Below, in pieces: positions 27,338-35,329 of a stretch of DNA of 64,000 nt (position 1 is its first letter; the number at the start of each line of letters is the position of its first letter). This DNA comes from Streptomyces novaecaesareae (GTDB lineage: Bacteria > Actinomycetota > Actinomycetes > Streptomycetales > Streptomycetaceae). A program made the translations under genes and the position numbers. The stretch lies in NCBI RefSeq assembly GCF_000716875.1, contig NZ_JNWQ01000035.1, positions 71,477 through 135,476 on the forward strand. Reading direction: 5' to 3'. The notes below the pieces were generated by a model. That model did not search any database. It was not told the origin of the DNA and was given only the letters and a program-made list of their open reading frames with translations.

Positions 27338-28618
27338 CTACGGGATGCCCAACTCGAACAGCGCATAGCCCGCGTACCAGCCCGCCGCGATCGCGGGCAT
27401 CGCGAACAGCCCGACCAGCGAGGAGGTCCGCACCCGGCGCAGCGCGAACGCCAGGCCGATGCAGAGCGGGAAGGCCGGCAGCAGGTAGCGCGAGATGTTG
27501 CCGAAGATCTGGTTGCTGCTCAACGCGGTGATGATGGTCAGCGCGGTGTAGACCCACAGGACCAGCGGCGGCCGGGTACGCCGGAGCAGCACCAGCAGGC
27601 CGGGCAGGGCGATCAGCAGGGCGATGGCGATCAGGTCCGGGACGGGGTTGGACTGCCAGAAGTCCCAGTGGCCGGTGATCACGTCCATGATCGTGCGCAG
27701 GGTGGAGGCGCCGCCGTCGAAGTAGCGGTTCCAGGCGCCGCGCTGGAGCTTGAAGTAGCCGCCCCAGTCGCCCATCTTCCAGCCGACCCAGGCGACGTAG
27801 CCGATCAGGCCCCAGGGGGTGATCAGCATCGCGGTCAGCGGGCGGGCCACCCCGTCGGTGCGGCGCACCAGCGCGACCAGCGCGGCGATCGAGACGGCCG
27901 CGATCAGCGCGGCGGCCGTCGGCCGGTTGAGGCCCGCCACCAGCGCCAGCAGGCCGGCCGCGACCCAGCGGCGGGTCATCACGCAGTAGCAGGCCCAGGC
28001 GGACAGCGCGACGAACAGCGAGTCCGAGTAGACCGCCCACTCCACGCCGGAGCCCGGGAACAGGCCCCAGATCACCGCGGCGGTCACACCCGCCCGGAAA
28101 CCGCCCAGCCGCTCGGCGATCGCGAAGATCCCGGCCGCCGCGACCAGCGAGGCGAGCACCGAGACCACGATCCCGGACCCGTACGAGCCGAGCCCGGTGA
28201 CCGCGCCGACCAGCCGCATCAGCCACGGGTAGAGCGGGAAGAAGGCGGCCGAGTTCTCGTAGTAGGTGGCCAGCGGCCAGCCGTGCAGCGGGATCAGCTG
28301 CGGGTCGTAGCCGTTCTCGGCGATCCGCTGGTACCAGACGCCGTCCCAGGTGCCCAGCACGTCCCACGCGTGGGTGCCGCCGCCGCGGCCGACCTGCTTC
28401 TTCAGGTAGTCCCCGGTGTGCTCCAGGAGCAGCAGGAAGACGGTCAGGCCGATCGCCTTGACCACCGCGTACGCGCCCAGCGCAGGCGCGAAGCGGTCCA
28501 CCAGTGCCCCGAACCGCCCGGGCGCCCGGCCCGCCCGTTCCTCGGACCGCTCCGCGGGCGGCGCGGCGGGAACTCCGGGCTCGGTGCTGGACGACTCGGT
28601 GCTCGATGCCGTGCTCAT
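27338..28618 (-). CDS. PIG-V-like mannosyltransferase, polytopic membrane protein
   Basis: A 426-residue membrane protein of the GT-C fold. After a disordered 45-residue N-terminus it has about ten hydrophobic segments and the extracytoplasmic WDGVWYQRIAENGY motif (an R-I-A-x-x-G-Y signature) seen in PIG-V/Mannosyl_trans2 proteins, plus FFPLYPWLMR. Actinobacterial members are taken to use polyprenyl-phosphate mannose to glycosylate lipids or proteins outside the membrane. ATG 28618 with GGGGAG 10 nt upstream. It runs toward marR with a 63-nt gap. Confidence 0.8.
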   Translation of the reverse strand: MSTASSTESSSTEPGVPAAPPAERSEERAGRAPGRFGALVDRFAPALGAYAVVKAIGLTVFLLLLEHTGDYLKKQVGRGGGTHAWDVLGTWDGVWYQRIAENGYDPQLIPLHGWPLATYYENSAAFFPLYPWLMRLVGAVTGLGSYGSGIVVSVLASLVAAAGIFAIAERLGGFRAGVTAAVIWGLFPGSGVEWAVYSDSLFVALSAWACYCVMTRRWVAAGLLALVAGLNRPTAAALIAAVSIAALVALVRRTDGVARPLTAMLITPWGLIGYVAWVGWKMGDWGGYFKLQRGAWNRYFDGGASTLRTIMDVITGHWDFWQSNPVPDLIAIALLIALPGLLVLLRRTRPPLVLWVYTALTIITALSSNQIFGNISRYLLPAFPLCIGLAFALRRVRTSSLVGLFAMPAIAAGWYAGYALFELGIP

Positions 28619-28773
28619 GCTCTGGGTACTCCCCGCCCCGCTCGTGGTCCGCGCGGCTCCGGCGCAACGATGTTCCCGTGAGCCTACGGCACGCCCCCTG
28701 CACCCCCGCCGACCCCCGCCCGGCGGGGAAATCCGCTGGCGCTGCGGCCGGGGCGCCCGCGACGATTCCGGGC

Positions 28774-29361
28774 ATGCCGAACACCCCGTCGACACGCCGG
28801 ATCCGGGCCGCCCACACGGCCGACACGATCACCGTCTACCAGGCCTTCCCACCCGAGATCGCCGAGCCCGCGGCGGCCGAGGGGCGGTTCCCGGAGGCGT
28901 TCAAGCGCGACCGGATGACCTGGATCAAGCCCTCGTTCCTCTGGATGATGCACCGCAGTGACTGGGGACGGAGCCCCGGGCAGGAGCGGGTGCTGGCGCT
29001 GGAGATCAGCCGGGAGGGCTTCGACTGGGCGCTGGAGCGGGCGGTGCTGAGCGCGTACACCGGCCGGGTGCACGAGTCGCAGGCGGCGTGGAAGCGGGAG
29101 CTGCGGCAGAGCCCGGTACGGGTGCAGTGGGACCCGGAGCGCGATCTGCACCTGCGGCCGCTGGACCGGCGGGCGATCCAGGTCGGGCTGCGCGGCGAGG
29201 CGGTGCGCCGGTACGCGGACGAGTGGATCCGGCGGATCTCGGACGTCACCGGGCTGGCCGAGCGGGTACGGCTGGAGCGGGATGCGGGGCTGCTGCCGGC
29301 GGAGACGCCGTACCCGGTGAGCGCGGCCGTCGCCGCCCGGGTGGGGGCGGCGACGGGCTGA
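28774..29361 (+). CDS. DUF4291 domain protein
   Basis: A 195-residue cytoplasmic protein matching DUF4291: TITVYQAFPPEIA near the N-terminus, then FKRDRMTWIKPSFLWMMHRSDWG, then an Arg/Gln-rich region with QVGLRGEAVRRY near the C-terminus. The family is widespread but has no established function. It is divergent from the mannosyltransferase and convergent with the SGNH hydrolase gene. The in-frame ATG at 28774 gives the expected N-terminus; earlier codons are not conserved. Confidence 0.82.
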   Translation: MPNTPSTRRIRAAHTADTITVYQAFPPEIAEPAAAEGRFPEAFKRDRMTWIKPSFLWMMHRSDWGRSPGQERVLALEISREGFDWALERAVLSAYTGRVHESQAAWKRELRQSPVRVQWDPERDLHLRPLDRRAIQVGLRGEAVRRYADEWIRRISDVTGLAERVRLERDAGLLPAETPYPVSAAVAARVGAATG

Positions 29362-29382
29362 GCGGCGATGGCGGGGGCTGGG

Positions 29383-31065
29383 TCAGCCCTTGACGTAGAC
29401 GATGCCGAGTTTGGTGAGCTGCCAGAGCTGCTCGGGGGCCCCGGTGTCGGCGGCGAGCACGACGTACGGGTTGCCCTTGGCGTCGGCGGTGGCGCCGGCG
29501 GCGAGGACCTTGCTCTGGTCCTGGGAGTCGGCGATCTTGTAGCGGCCGTTGCCGGCCGGCTTGAACACCCAGTGCTGGTTGCCGCCGCCGTTGCAGCTCC
29601 ACTGCTGGATCCGGGTGCCCGGGGCGGTGGCGGCGGCGTTGGCGTCCAGGCACATGTCGCGGTTGCCGCTGAAGTCGAGCTCGTAGCTGCCGCCGGCCTT
29701 GGCCTCCAGGACGAAGGACTGGTTGAGGCTGCCGGTGGCCGGGTAGCTGATGGCGGGCCGGCCGTCGGTGGAGTCGCCGTAGGTGCCGCCGCCGGTGAGG
29801 TCGAGGGCGTTGCCGGTGGCCGCGTTGGTGAGCTGGTACCAGGCGCCGTCCTCCGGGACGTCCGCGAAGGGCTGTCCGGGGGTCAGCGGCTGGATGGACG
29901 TGGCGTTCTGCTGGTTGAGGGTGCAGTAGGCCTGCGTCAGCTCGGGCCGGGCGTAGAACTGGCCGAGGCAGACGCCCTCGCCGCGGTAGCCGGCCACCCT
30001 CAGGTGGTACGACTGGCGGACCATGTTCATGCAGAGCCCGGGGATGCCGATCTGCGAGTCGCAGCCGTTGCGCACCCACTCGGAGAGGTTGATGACGTCC
30101 CCGTTGGAGTACTCGTACGGGGAGCTCGTCCACTCCGCGCAGACCTCGTGCCCGAAGGCGACCCTCCGCTGGTCCAGGTACCGGACGCCGGGCACCTGCT
30201 CGGCCGCGCCGCGCAGCGCGTCGCTGAGGGTCGGCACCACCCAGTTGTGGCCCCAGGCGAGGTCCTCGGGGAAGGCCGGGCAGCCGTCGGCGACCTTGCC
30301 GAGGTAGTCGTTGCGCCGGATGTCCGGGGTGATCGGATTGAAGTACGACTGGTAGACCAGCTGGTACGACGAGTCGGCGTAGCCGGCCTTGCGCATGGTC
30401 TGCCGGATGTTCTGCAGCGCCGCGACGACCTTGGGCTGGACGCCCTTGGCCCGCCGGCGGATCTCGTCGCTGCCGATGGTGTCGCGGCAGCCCTGGTCCT
30501 TGGGGACCGGGAAGTACTGCGCCAGGCAGTGCATCATGATGCCGCTGAAGTCGAAGTCGTCGTTGGCGCCGATCGTCACGACGACCAGCTTGACGTCGTA
30601 CTTGGCGGCCGTGTCGGCGAGTTTGACGTCCTGTTTGGGCTCGCCGAAGTCGCCGCTGCCCGAGCCGGTGATCTTGGCCAGTTCCGGGTCGCTGACCAGG
30701 TCGCCGGTCTGGGCGCCGGAGCAGGCGAGGTCGATCGGGGTGACTCCGGGGATGTCGGTGACGAAGATCTCCGACTTGGGATGCCGATGGCAGTAGTTGG
30801 TGGGGCTGTCGGTCTCCGGGAAGTAGCCGTCGTTGGTGTCGGTGCCGGCGCCCTCCCCGGAGATGGCGCTGTCGCCGAGGGCGACGACCGCGGCCGGACG
30901 GGCGCCGGCCGGGGCCGGGGCGGGGGCGGAATCGGCGAGGGCGGCGGGGGCGCCGGCCAGGCCGAGGGTGGCGATGAGGGCGCCGGTGGCGAGCAGCGCG
31001 GCGCACCGGGGGCGGCCCGCCGGCCTCCGGGGGCGCCGCGCCGCTGACAGTCGGGACCTGATCAC
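29383..31065 (-). CDS. Secreted SGNH/GDSL hydrolase with C-terminal ricin-type lectin domain
   Basis: A 560-residue secreted esterase/lipase-like protein. A signal peptide covers residues 1-44 (Arg-rich n-region, LLATGALIATLGLAGAPAALA). The SGNH domain follows with ALGDSAISGEG (Ser67), the VVVTIGANDD block (Gly and Asn of the oxyanion hole), and a late His in the SYHLRVAGYRGEG segment. Residues about 425-557 form a ricin B beta-trefoil with Q-x-W repeats (QQW, QHW, QLW), which would bind carbohydrate. A minus-strand promoter lies at 31187-31159. Placed beside chaplin genes, it may act on cell-surface lipids or polymers, but its substrate is unknown. Confidence 0.9.
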   Translation of the reverse strand: MIRSRLSAARRPRRPAGRPRCAALLATGALIATLGLAGAPAALADSAPAPAPAGARPAAVVALGDSAISGEGAGTDTNDGYFPETDSPTNYCHRHPKSEIFVTDIPGVTPIDLACSGAQTGDLVSDPELAKITGSGSGDFGEPKQDVKLADTAAKYDVKLVVVTIGANDDFDFSGIMMHCLAQYFPVPKDQGCRDTIGSDEIRRRAKGVQPKVVAALQNIRQTMRKAGYADSSYQLVYQSYFNPITPDIRRNDYLGKVADGCPAFPEDLAWGHNWVVPTLSDALRGAAEQVPGVRYLDQRRVAFGHEVCAEWTSSPYEYSNGDVINLSEWVRNGCDSQIGIPGLCMNMVRQSYHLRVAGYRGEGVCLGQFYARPELTQAYCTLNQQNATSIQPLTPGQPFADVPEDGAWYQLTNAATGNALDLTGGGTYGDSTDGRPAISYPATGSLNQSFVLEAKAGGSYELDFSGNRDMCLDANAAATAPGTRIQQWSCNGGGNQHWVFKPAGNGRYKIADSQDQSKVLAAGATADAKGNPYVVLAADTGAPEQLWQLTKLGIVYVKG

Positions 31066-31158
31066 ACGCGACTCCTTGCGGGGGGTGGGGGCCGCCCGGG
31101 CGGGGGCGCCGAGCGGCGCGGTGCAAGAGAGGAGCTGAAAAAGGTGAGCAGGTCTCGC

Positions 31159-31187
31159 ATTCTAGGTACTGACAAGTAACGCAACAA
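31159..31187 (-). promoter_or_regulatory. Promoter of the SGNH hydrolase gene
   Basis: On the minus strand TTGTTG (31187-31182) and TAGAAT (31164-31159) are 17 nt apart, a good vegetative-type promoter 94 nt before the start codon. Confidence 0.55.
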
Positions 31188-31310
31188 GGCTTGTGACAGC
31201 GCCGGGAACTGACGGCGCGACGAATTCCCGGACATGCGGAGAGCCGCCGCCCCGCGCCCCAGGAGGGAAGCACGGAACGGCGGCTCGCACCGGCCGAACC
31301 GGGTACGGAC

Positions 31311-31550
31311 TCAGCCCGCGTTGACGCAGTGGTTGCCGAACGCCGGGTCCAGCAGACCGACGACGCCGATGGTGTTGCCGCACAGGTTGATCGGGATGTG
31401 CACCGGAACCTGAACCTGGTTGCCCGAGATGACACCGGGGGAACCGGCGGCGACGCCCTCGGCGCCGGAGCTGGCCATCGCGGTGCCGGCGCCGGCGGCC
31501 ACGATGCCCACCACGGCCGCGCCGACAGCGGCGGTCTTCTTGATGCTCAT
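31311..31550 (-). CDS. Short chaplin
   Basis: A 79-residue secreted chaplin. After a signal peptide (MSIKKTAAVGAAVVGIVAAGAGTAMA) comes one chaplin domain: SSGAEGVAAGSPGVISGNQ, then PVHIPINLCGNT, then LLDPAFGNHCVNAG. The two cysteines (in LCGN and GNHC) form the intramolecular disulfide of short chaplins. Chaplins assemble into the amyloid-like hydrophobic coat that lets aerial hyphae leave the medium. GGAGG stands 5 nt before the ATG. A promoter resembling the BldN type lies about 50 nt upstream. It is divergent from the other chaplins. Confidence 0.95.
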   Translation of the reverse strand: MSIKKTAAVGAAVVGIVAAGAGTAMASSGAEGVAAGSPGVISGNQVQVPVHIPINLCGNTIGVVGLLDPAFGNHCVNAG

Positions 31551-31599
31551 GCGAGCCTCCTGACTGTTCAAACAGAGATGCACGGGGAGTGCGACATCA

Positions 31600-31627
31600 A
31601 GAACGACACCTCCCCGGACCGGTTGCG
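31600..31627 (-). promoter_or_regulatory. BldN-like promoter upstream of the first chaplin
   Basis: On the minus strand CGCAAC (31627-31622) and CGTTCT (31605-31600) are 16 nt apart. This resembles the BldN consensus as I recall it (about CGTAAC, 16 nt, CGTTGA). The match is by eye, from memory. Confidence 0.4.
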
Positions 31628-31782
31628 ACGGTGCGCGCAGTGTCACCCGTCCGGCGCAACAGGGCCCCCGTGACGGGCATTCGGGTGATCAGCGGGCCGG
31701 ACCGTTTCCCCTAGCGCGGCACCTCGTTCTCCCTGACGGAACCCGGTCCACCGGCCCCTACAACACGAATCGAGTACCGCCC

Positions 31783-31890
31783 ATGCGCAAGCTCGCCCAC
31801 GGCATCGTCGGCACCGCGGCCACCGGCGGCTCGGTCGACGTGGCGGGCCTCCCGAACGCGGCGTCCGGCAATCCCCGCCGGAACGCCTGA
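31783..31890 (+). pseudogene. Vestigial chaplin with internal deletion
   Basis: A 35-codon frame begins MRKLAHGIVGTAAT, like a shortened signal peptide, and ends SVDVAGLPNAASGN, which aligns with SVDAGGLLNPAFGN at the end of the chaplin encoded at 32128. The central chaplin region and both cysteines are missing. No ribosome binding site is visible. I read it as a chaplin remnant between two intact chaplins. Confidence 0.5.
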
Positions 31891-32127
31891 CCGGGAATTC
31901 CACCTGGTCGCGCCTTTGTCCGAAACCCTCCCGGCCGTGCGGGGCGGGATTTCGAGAGGCGCTGCAACACGGCGGCTGCGTCCACGCCCGAGCCATGGGC
32001 GGAACACGCCGGTGTGCGCCGCCCGAGTGACAATCACGGCAATCCCTGAAGCCATCGGGTGAGCATTCCTGCTCGCCCGCCTCCCGACAATTCCATTCCG
32101 TCGGGCAGAAATCGGAGGAAAGACATC

Positions 32128-32370
32128 ATGCGCAACTTCAAGAAGGCCGCCGCGCTGTCCCTGGCCGCCACCGGCCTGGTGCTCGGCGCGGCGGGCTCCG
32201 CCGCCGCGAGCTCGGGCGCCGAGGGCGTCGCCGCCGGCTCCCCCGGTGTCATCTCGGGCAACCAGCTCCAGATCCCGGTGCACATCCCGGTCAACCTGTG
32301 CGGCAACTCCGTCGACGCGGGCGGCCTGCTCAACCCGGCCTTCGGCAACACCTGCGCCAACATCGGCTGA
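32128..32370 (+). CDS. Short chaplin
   Basis: An 80-residue secreted chaplin: signal peptide to about residue 26 (AAALSLAATGLVLGAAGSAAA), then SSGAEGVAAGSPGVISGNQ, PVHIPVNLCGNS and LLNPAFGNTCANIG with the paired cysteines. GGAGGAAA lies 6 nt before the ATG. An 80-nt run (32171-32250) is identical to the next chaplin gene, so the pair arose by recent duplication or is kept alike by gene conversion. I could not find a convincing promoter; the gap upstream contains the vestigial chaplin. Confidence 0.95.
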   Translation: MRNFKKAAALSLAATGLVLGAAGSAAASSGAEGVAAGSPGVISGNQLQIPVHIPVNLCGNSVDAGGLLNPAFGNTCANIG

Positions 32371-32479
32371 ACCCGCGGTCGCCACACCGGCGACAGCTGA
32401 CTCACCGAGCCCGTGCCGCGCCCCGCAGAGCCTGAGCCCGGCACGCTCCACCCGTGTGTGATCGAGGAGATCAACCCCC

Positions 32480-32749
32480 ATGCAGAACGTGAAGAAGGCC
32501 GCCGTCCTCTCCGCCGCCGCTGCCGGCCTGGTGCTCGGCGCGGCGGGCTCCGCCGCCGCGAGCTCGGGCGCCGAGGGCGTCGCCGCCGGCTCCCCCGGTG
32601 TCGTCTCCGGCAACCAGATCCAGATCCCGGTGCACATCCCGATCAACCTGTGCGGCAACACCATCAACGCGGGCGGCCTGCTCAACCCGGCCTTCGGCAA
32701 CACCTGCGCCAACGTCGAGGCGCACCCGAAGCCCGCGGACGACTGCTGA
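32480..32749 (+). CDS. Short chaplin with C-terminal extension and third cysteine
   Basis: An 89-residue chaplin nearly identical to the preceding one through GNTCAN, but ending in VEAHPKPADDC. The extra cysteine is the last residue, so besides the usual intramolecular disulfide it could form an intermolecular link. GAGGAG is 10 nt before the ATG. It lies 109 nt downstream of the previous chaplin on the same strand and may be co-transcribed. Chaplins normally have exactly two cysteines per domain. Confidence 0.93.
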   Translation: MQNVKKAAVLSAAAAGLVLGAAGSAAASSGAEGVAAGSPGVVSGNQIQIPVHIPINLCGNTINAGGLLNPAFGNTCANVEAHPKPADDC

Positions 32750-32862
32750 TCCCCGATCGGCACGTGTTCCCGCCGTACTGCCCCCCGACCAGCCGGCCGG
32801 GGGGCAGTTCGGCATCCCCGGGCGACCGTCCGGGACCCCCGATCCACCGAAGGGTGATCCGC

Positions 32863-33243
32863 ATGGTTTCGAAGAAGAGCGGGGCCGGCCTGGCCGCCGC
32901 CGTCGGTGCCGCGGTGCTGCTCGGCGCCGGTTCGGCGCAGGCCGCCACCGCACCCGCCGGGCAGGCACCGGCCGGGCCGGCCACGCTGGCCAAGACCGAC
33001 GTCGGCCAGGCGCTGAACGGGACGACCTCCGGCCTCGGCTACGGCATCGCGCCGCTGAAGAGCCTGCGTCTGGACCCGTGGGCGAACTCCTCGGCCGACG
33101 TGCTCAACAACGGCGCGACCGTCCAGCCGGACCAGGGCCTGGCCCCGGTCGGCACCGGCACGCTGACCGGTCCGCTGAGCGCGGGCGGCGGCGTCAAGGA
33201 CCTCCCGCTGGTCGGCGGGCTGACCGGCGTCCTGCCGGGCTGA
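32863..33243 (+). CDS. Small secreted protein, family not recognised
   Basis: A 126-residue exported protein. The signal peptide is residues 1-28 (GLAAAVGAAVLLGAGSAQAA). The mature part is Gly/Leu/Pro-rich without cysteines: KSLRLDPWANSSADVLNNGATVQ, then TGTLTGPLSAGGG, and it ends DLPLVGGLTGVLPG. Similar small proteins with a terminal LPxVG-like run occur in other streptomycetes, but I know no function. AAGGGTG precedes the ATG. It lies between the chaplin pair and a strong hairpin, so it may be the last gene of a chaplin operon. Confidence 0.75.
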   Translation: MVSKKSGAGLAAAVGAAVLLGAGSAQAATAPAGQAPAGPATLAKTDVGQALNGTTSGLGYGIAPLKSLRLDPWANSSADVLNNGATVQPDQGLAPVGTGTLTGPLSAGGGVKDLPLVGGLTGVLPG

Positions 33244-33253
33244 GCGTCCGGAC

Positions 33254-33304
33254 GCGCCGGAGCCCGGCGCCCCGCTCGTACGGTGGGGTGCCGGGCTCCG
33301 GCGC
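33254..33304. terminator. Bidirectional hairpin
   Basis: A 20-bp inverted repeat (33254-33273 with 33285-33304, one G-T wobble, 11-nt loop) lies between the stops of two convergent secreted-protein genes. Confidence 0.75.
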
Positions 33305-33315
33305 TGCCGCCCGGG

Positions 33316-34035
33316 TCAGAGCCGGGTGAGGTCGGCCAGCCCGGTCTGCTGCACCACGCCGGTGGCCGTCGCGGTGGTGGCCGCGGGGTCGGCCAGTCCG
33401 GTCTGCTGGACCACCTCGGTGGCGGTCGCGGCGGTGGTCGTGGTCAGGTCGTCCACCTCGTCGGTGACGGAGAGCCGGTGGTTCTCGGTGCCGAGGCCCG
33501 CGCTGGCCCCGGGGACGGCCTGCACGGCGCCGGTGAGCAGCCGCGGGTCGGCCTCGCCCACCTTGAACCGGCCGTCGGCGAGCTGGCCCGCGCCGTCCTG
33601 GGTGAGCGAGAGCGGCTTGCCGAGGGTGAGGCCGGGGGTGTCGGCGTGCAGGGGCGCGGCCGGGGCGTCCAGCAGCACCCGGCCGAGGTCGGCGCCCTGG
33701 TCGACCAGCGGGAGCGGCAGGTCGGCCTTGGCGCCCGGGCCGACCTTGCCGGTGCTCAGCTGGGGGACGATCCGCTCCGGGACCAGCTCGGTGCTGGTGC
33801 TGGTGGTCCGGCCGGGCACCGGCGGCATGAGCAGCGAGGTCGGGATGCCGGCCGAGACGTGGCTGCCCAGCGGGGTGAGCGGGATGTCCGCCGGGACCTG
33901 CCGGGTGGCCAGCGCGTCCTCCAGGGCCCCGACGTGTTCGGGGCCGACCGGGGCGGCGGAGGCCGATCCCTGGGAGGCGAGCATGCCCGCACCGACCGCC
34001 AGCAGCATCGCGCCGGCCCGCTTGGAGAACTTCAT
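33316..34035 (-). CDS. Secreted protein with C-terminal nonapeptide repeat, family not recognised
   Basis: A 239-residue exported protein. The signal peptide (KFSKRAGAMLLAVGAGMLASQGSASA) ends near residue 28. The mature protein is Pro/Leu/Val/Thr-rich, has no cysteine, and ends in two copies of VVQQTGLAD separated by a Thr/Ala linker. The DNA copies of the repeat are close, so it is a recent tandem duplication. ATG 34035 or GTG 34044 could start it. It is divergent from the first rodlin-like gene and sits inside the chaplin/rodlin island, which suggests a cell-surface role. Function unknown. Confidence 0.75.
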   Translation of the reverse strand: MKFSKRAGAMLLAVGAGMLASQGSASAAPVGPEHVGALEDALATRQVPADIPLTPLGSHVSAGIPTSLLMPPVPGRTTSTSTELVPERIVPQLSTGKVGPGAKADLPLPLVDQGADLGRVLLDAPAAPLHADTPGLTLGKPLSLTQDGAGQLADGRFKVGEADPRLLTGAVQAVPGASAGLGTENHRLSVTDEVDDLTTTTAATATEVVQQTGLADPAATTATATGVVQQTGLADLTRL

Positions 34036-34220
34036 GCTTTTCACCGTTCTGCCTGTCCGTACTGGAGATCTCTTGTGGGGAACGGCTGCGGGGCGCAGCC
34101 GGAAAGCAATCTGCCAACGAGTGACCAGGAATGCGGAATGCGGCGGTTAACCGATTCGGCCTAATAATCCGATCGAAAACCACCTGCGGACGCGCCTCCG
34201 GGACTCTTTTCAAAAATGCC

Positions 34221-34248
34221 CGTAACCTTCCGTGCCGTCATTCTTTGA
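34221..34248 (+). promoter_or_regulatory. BldN-like promoter upstream of the first rodlin
   Basis: CGTAAC (34221-34226) and CTTTGA (34243-34248) are 16 nt apart, close to my recollection of the BldN consensus, about 90 nt before the rodlin start. Confidence 0.4.
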
Positions 34249-34337
34249 TCTGGACGTCAGTGACTGCAGACCGGGTCCGAGCGCTCTACGCGTTGCTACG
34301 CACGGAAACCGAAAGCATTTCAGAGAGGGATCTCCCC

Positions 34338-34685
34338 ATGATCCAGAAGTCCTTCGCCGCCGCCGGCCTGGCCGTCGCCGCGCTGGCCGCCGCCGCCGCG
34401 CCCGCCTCGGCCATCGGTGACGCGGACGGCGGCGCCGCCACCATCCAGGGCAACGGCGGCAGCAACTTCACCGGCACCGTCGGGAACAACAGCCCGAACT
34501 TCCACTTCCTGGACAACGCGAACATCTGCCTGCCGGAGATCCACAACATCGCCGTCGGCGCGGCCGGAGGCATCGCGCTCCCGATCGAGGTCCCGATCGC
34601 CAACAGCGGCGGCAAGCAGTACTGCACCCAGGGGCAGGGCACCCAGAGCCACGGCGACGCGGGCGTGTCCCACCTGATCGGCTGA
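34338..34685 (+). CDS. Rodlin-like secreted protein
   Basis: A 115-residue exported protein resembling the rodlins RdlA/RdlB, which organise chaplin fibres into the rodlet layer on aerial hyphae and spores. After the signal peptide (AAAGLAVAALAAAAAPASA) the mature part starts IGDADGG, as rodlins start IGND/IGDD, and keeps NGG, NNSPNF, the ICLPEIHNI segment (rodlins: PCIG) and the ending YCTQGQGTQSHGDAGVSHLIG (rodlins: CTENSTQ then GD then LSHIL). Two cysteines are conserved. GAGAGGGAT lies before the ATG. A paralogue follows after 86 nt. Confidence 0.8.
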   Translation: MIQKSFAAAGLAVAALAAAAAPASAIGDADGGAATIQGNGGSNFTGTVGNNSPNFHFLDNANICLPEIHNIAVGAAGGIALPIEVPIANSGGKQYCTQGQGTQSHGDAGVSHLIG

Positions 34686-34771
34686 CGCTCCCCGCTCAGC
34701 TCCCTGCTCAGCTCCCCCTCTGATCCACCTTCGAATCGCCCCCCGATTCACCCCCCGAGAGGAAAACCGGA

Positions 34772-35119
34772 ATGATCAAGAAGACCCTCGCCGCCGCCGG
34801 CCTGGCCGCCGCCGCCCTCGCGATGTCCGCGGGCTCGGCCTCCGCCATCGCCGACTCGGACGGCGCCGCCACCTCCGTCCAGGGCCACGGCGGCACCAAC
34901 CAGACCGGCACCCACGGCAACGGCAGCCCGAACTTCCACACCCTGGACAACCCGAACCTCTGCCTGCCGGAGATCCACAACATCGCCGTCGCCGCCGCCA
35001 TCGGCGCCGCGGTTCCGATCGAGGTGCCGATCCTGAACAGCACCCCGAAGCAGATCTGCAACGTCGGCCAGAACACCCAGTCCTCGGGCGACGCGGGCAT
35101 CTCGCACCTGATCGGCTGA
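34772..35119 (+). CDS. Rodlin-like secreted protein, paralogue of the preceding gene
   Basis: A 115-residue exported protein similar to the one at 34338 over its whole length: signal peptide to about residue 24, then IADSDGAATSVQGHGGTN, NGSPNFHTLDNPNLCLPEIHNIAVA, and the ending ICNVGQNTQSSGDAGISHLIG. Both cysteines are kept. GAGAGGAAAA is 6 nt before the ATG. In S. coelicolor the two rodlin genes also neighbour a chaplin gene (chpD), which supports the assignment. A perfect hairpin follows the stop. Confidence 0.8.
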   Translation: MIKKTLAAAGLAAAALAMSAGSASAIADSDGAATSVQGHGGTNQTGTHGNGSPNFHTLDNPNLCLPEIHNIAVAAAIGAAVPIEVPILNSTPKQICNVGQNTQSSGDAGISHLIG

Positions 35120-35139
35120 TCAAGGGGCACGGCACGGAC

Positions 35140-35175
35140 GGAGGGCCCGGGGAGGAAGGTCTCCCCGGGCCCTCC
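35140..35175 (+). terminator. Hairpin terminator after the rodlin pair
   Basis: A perfect 15-bp inverted repeat (35140-35154 with 35161-35175), 6-nt loop, 21 nt after the stop. Confidence 0.75.
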
Positions 35176-35329
35176 GGGCTTGGCGGACGAAGTGTCCGGC
35201 CGGCCGCCACAAGGCGGACCAGCCGGGTGACCGGTCGTCCGGGCCGGCGCGCGGGCGCCCGGCCGGACGACCGGATGTGAACACGTGTCAGAGCGCCCGA
35301 GCGGGCGCTCCCAGAGAGAGGGCAGATCC

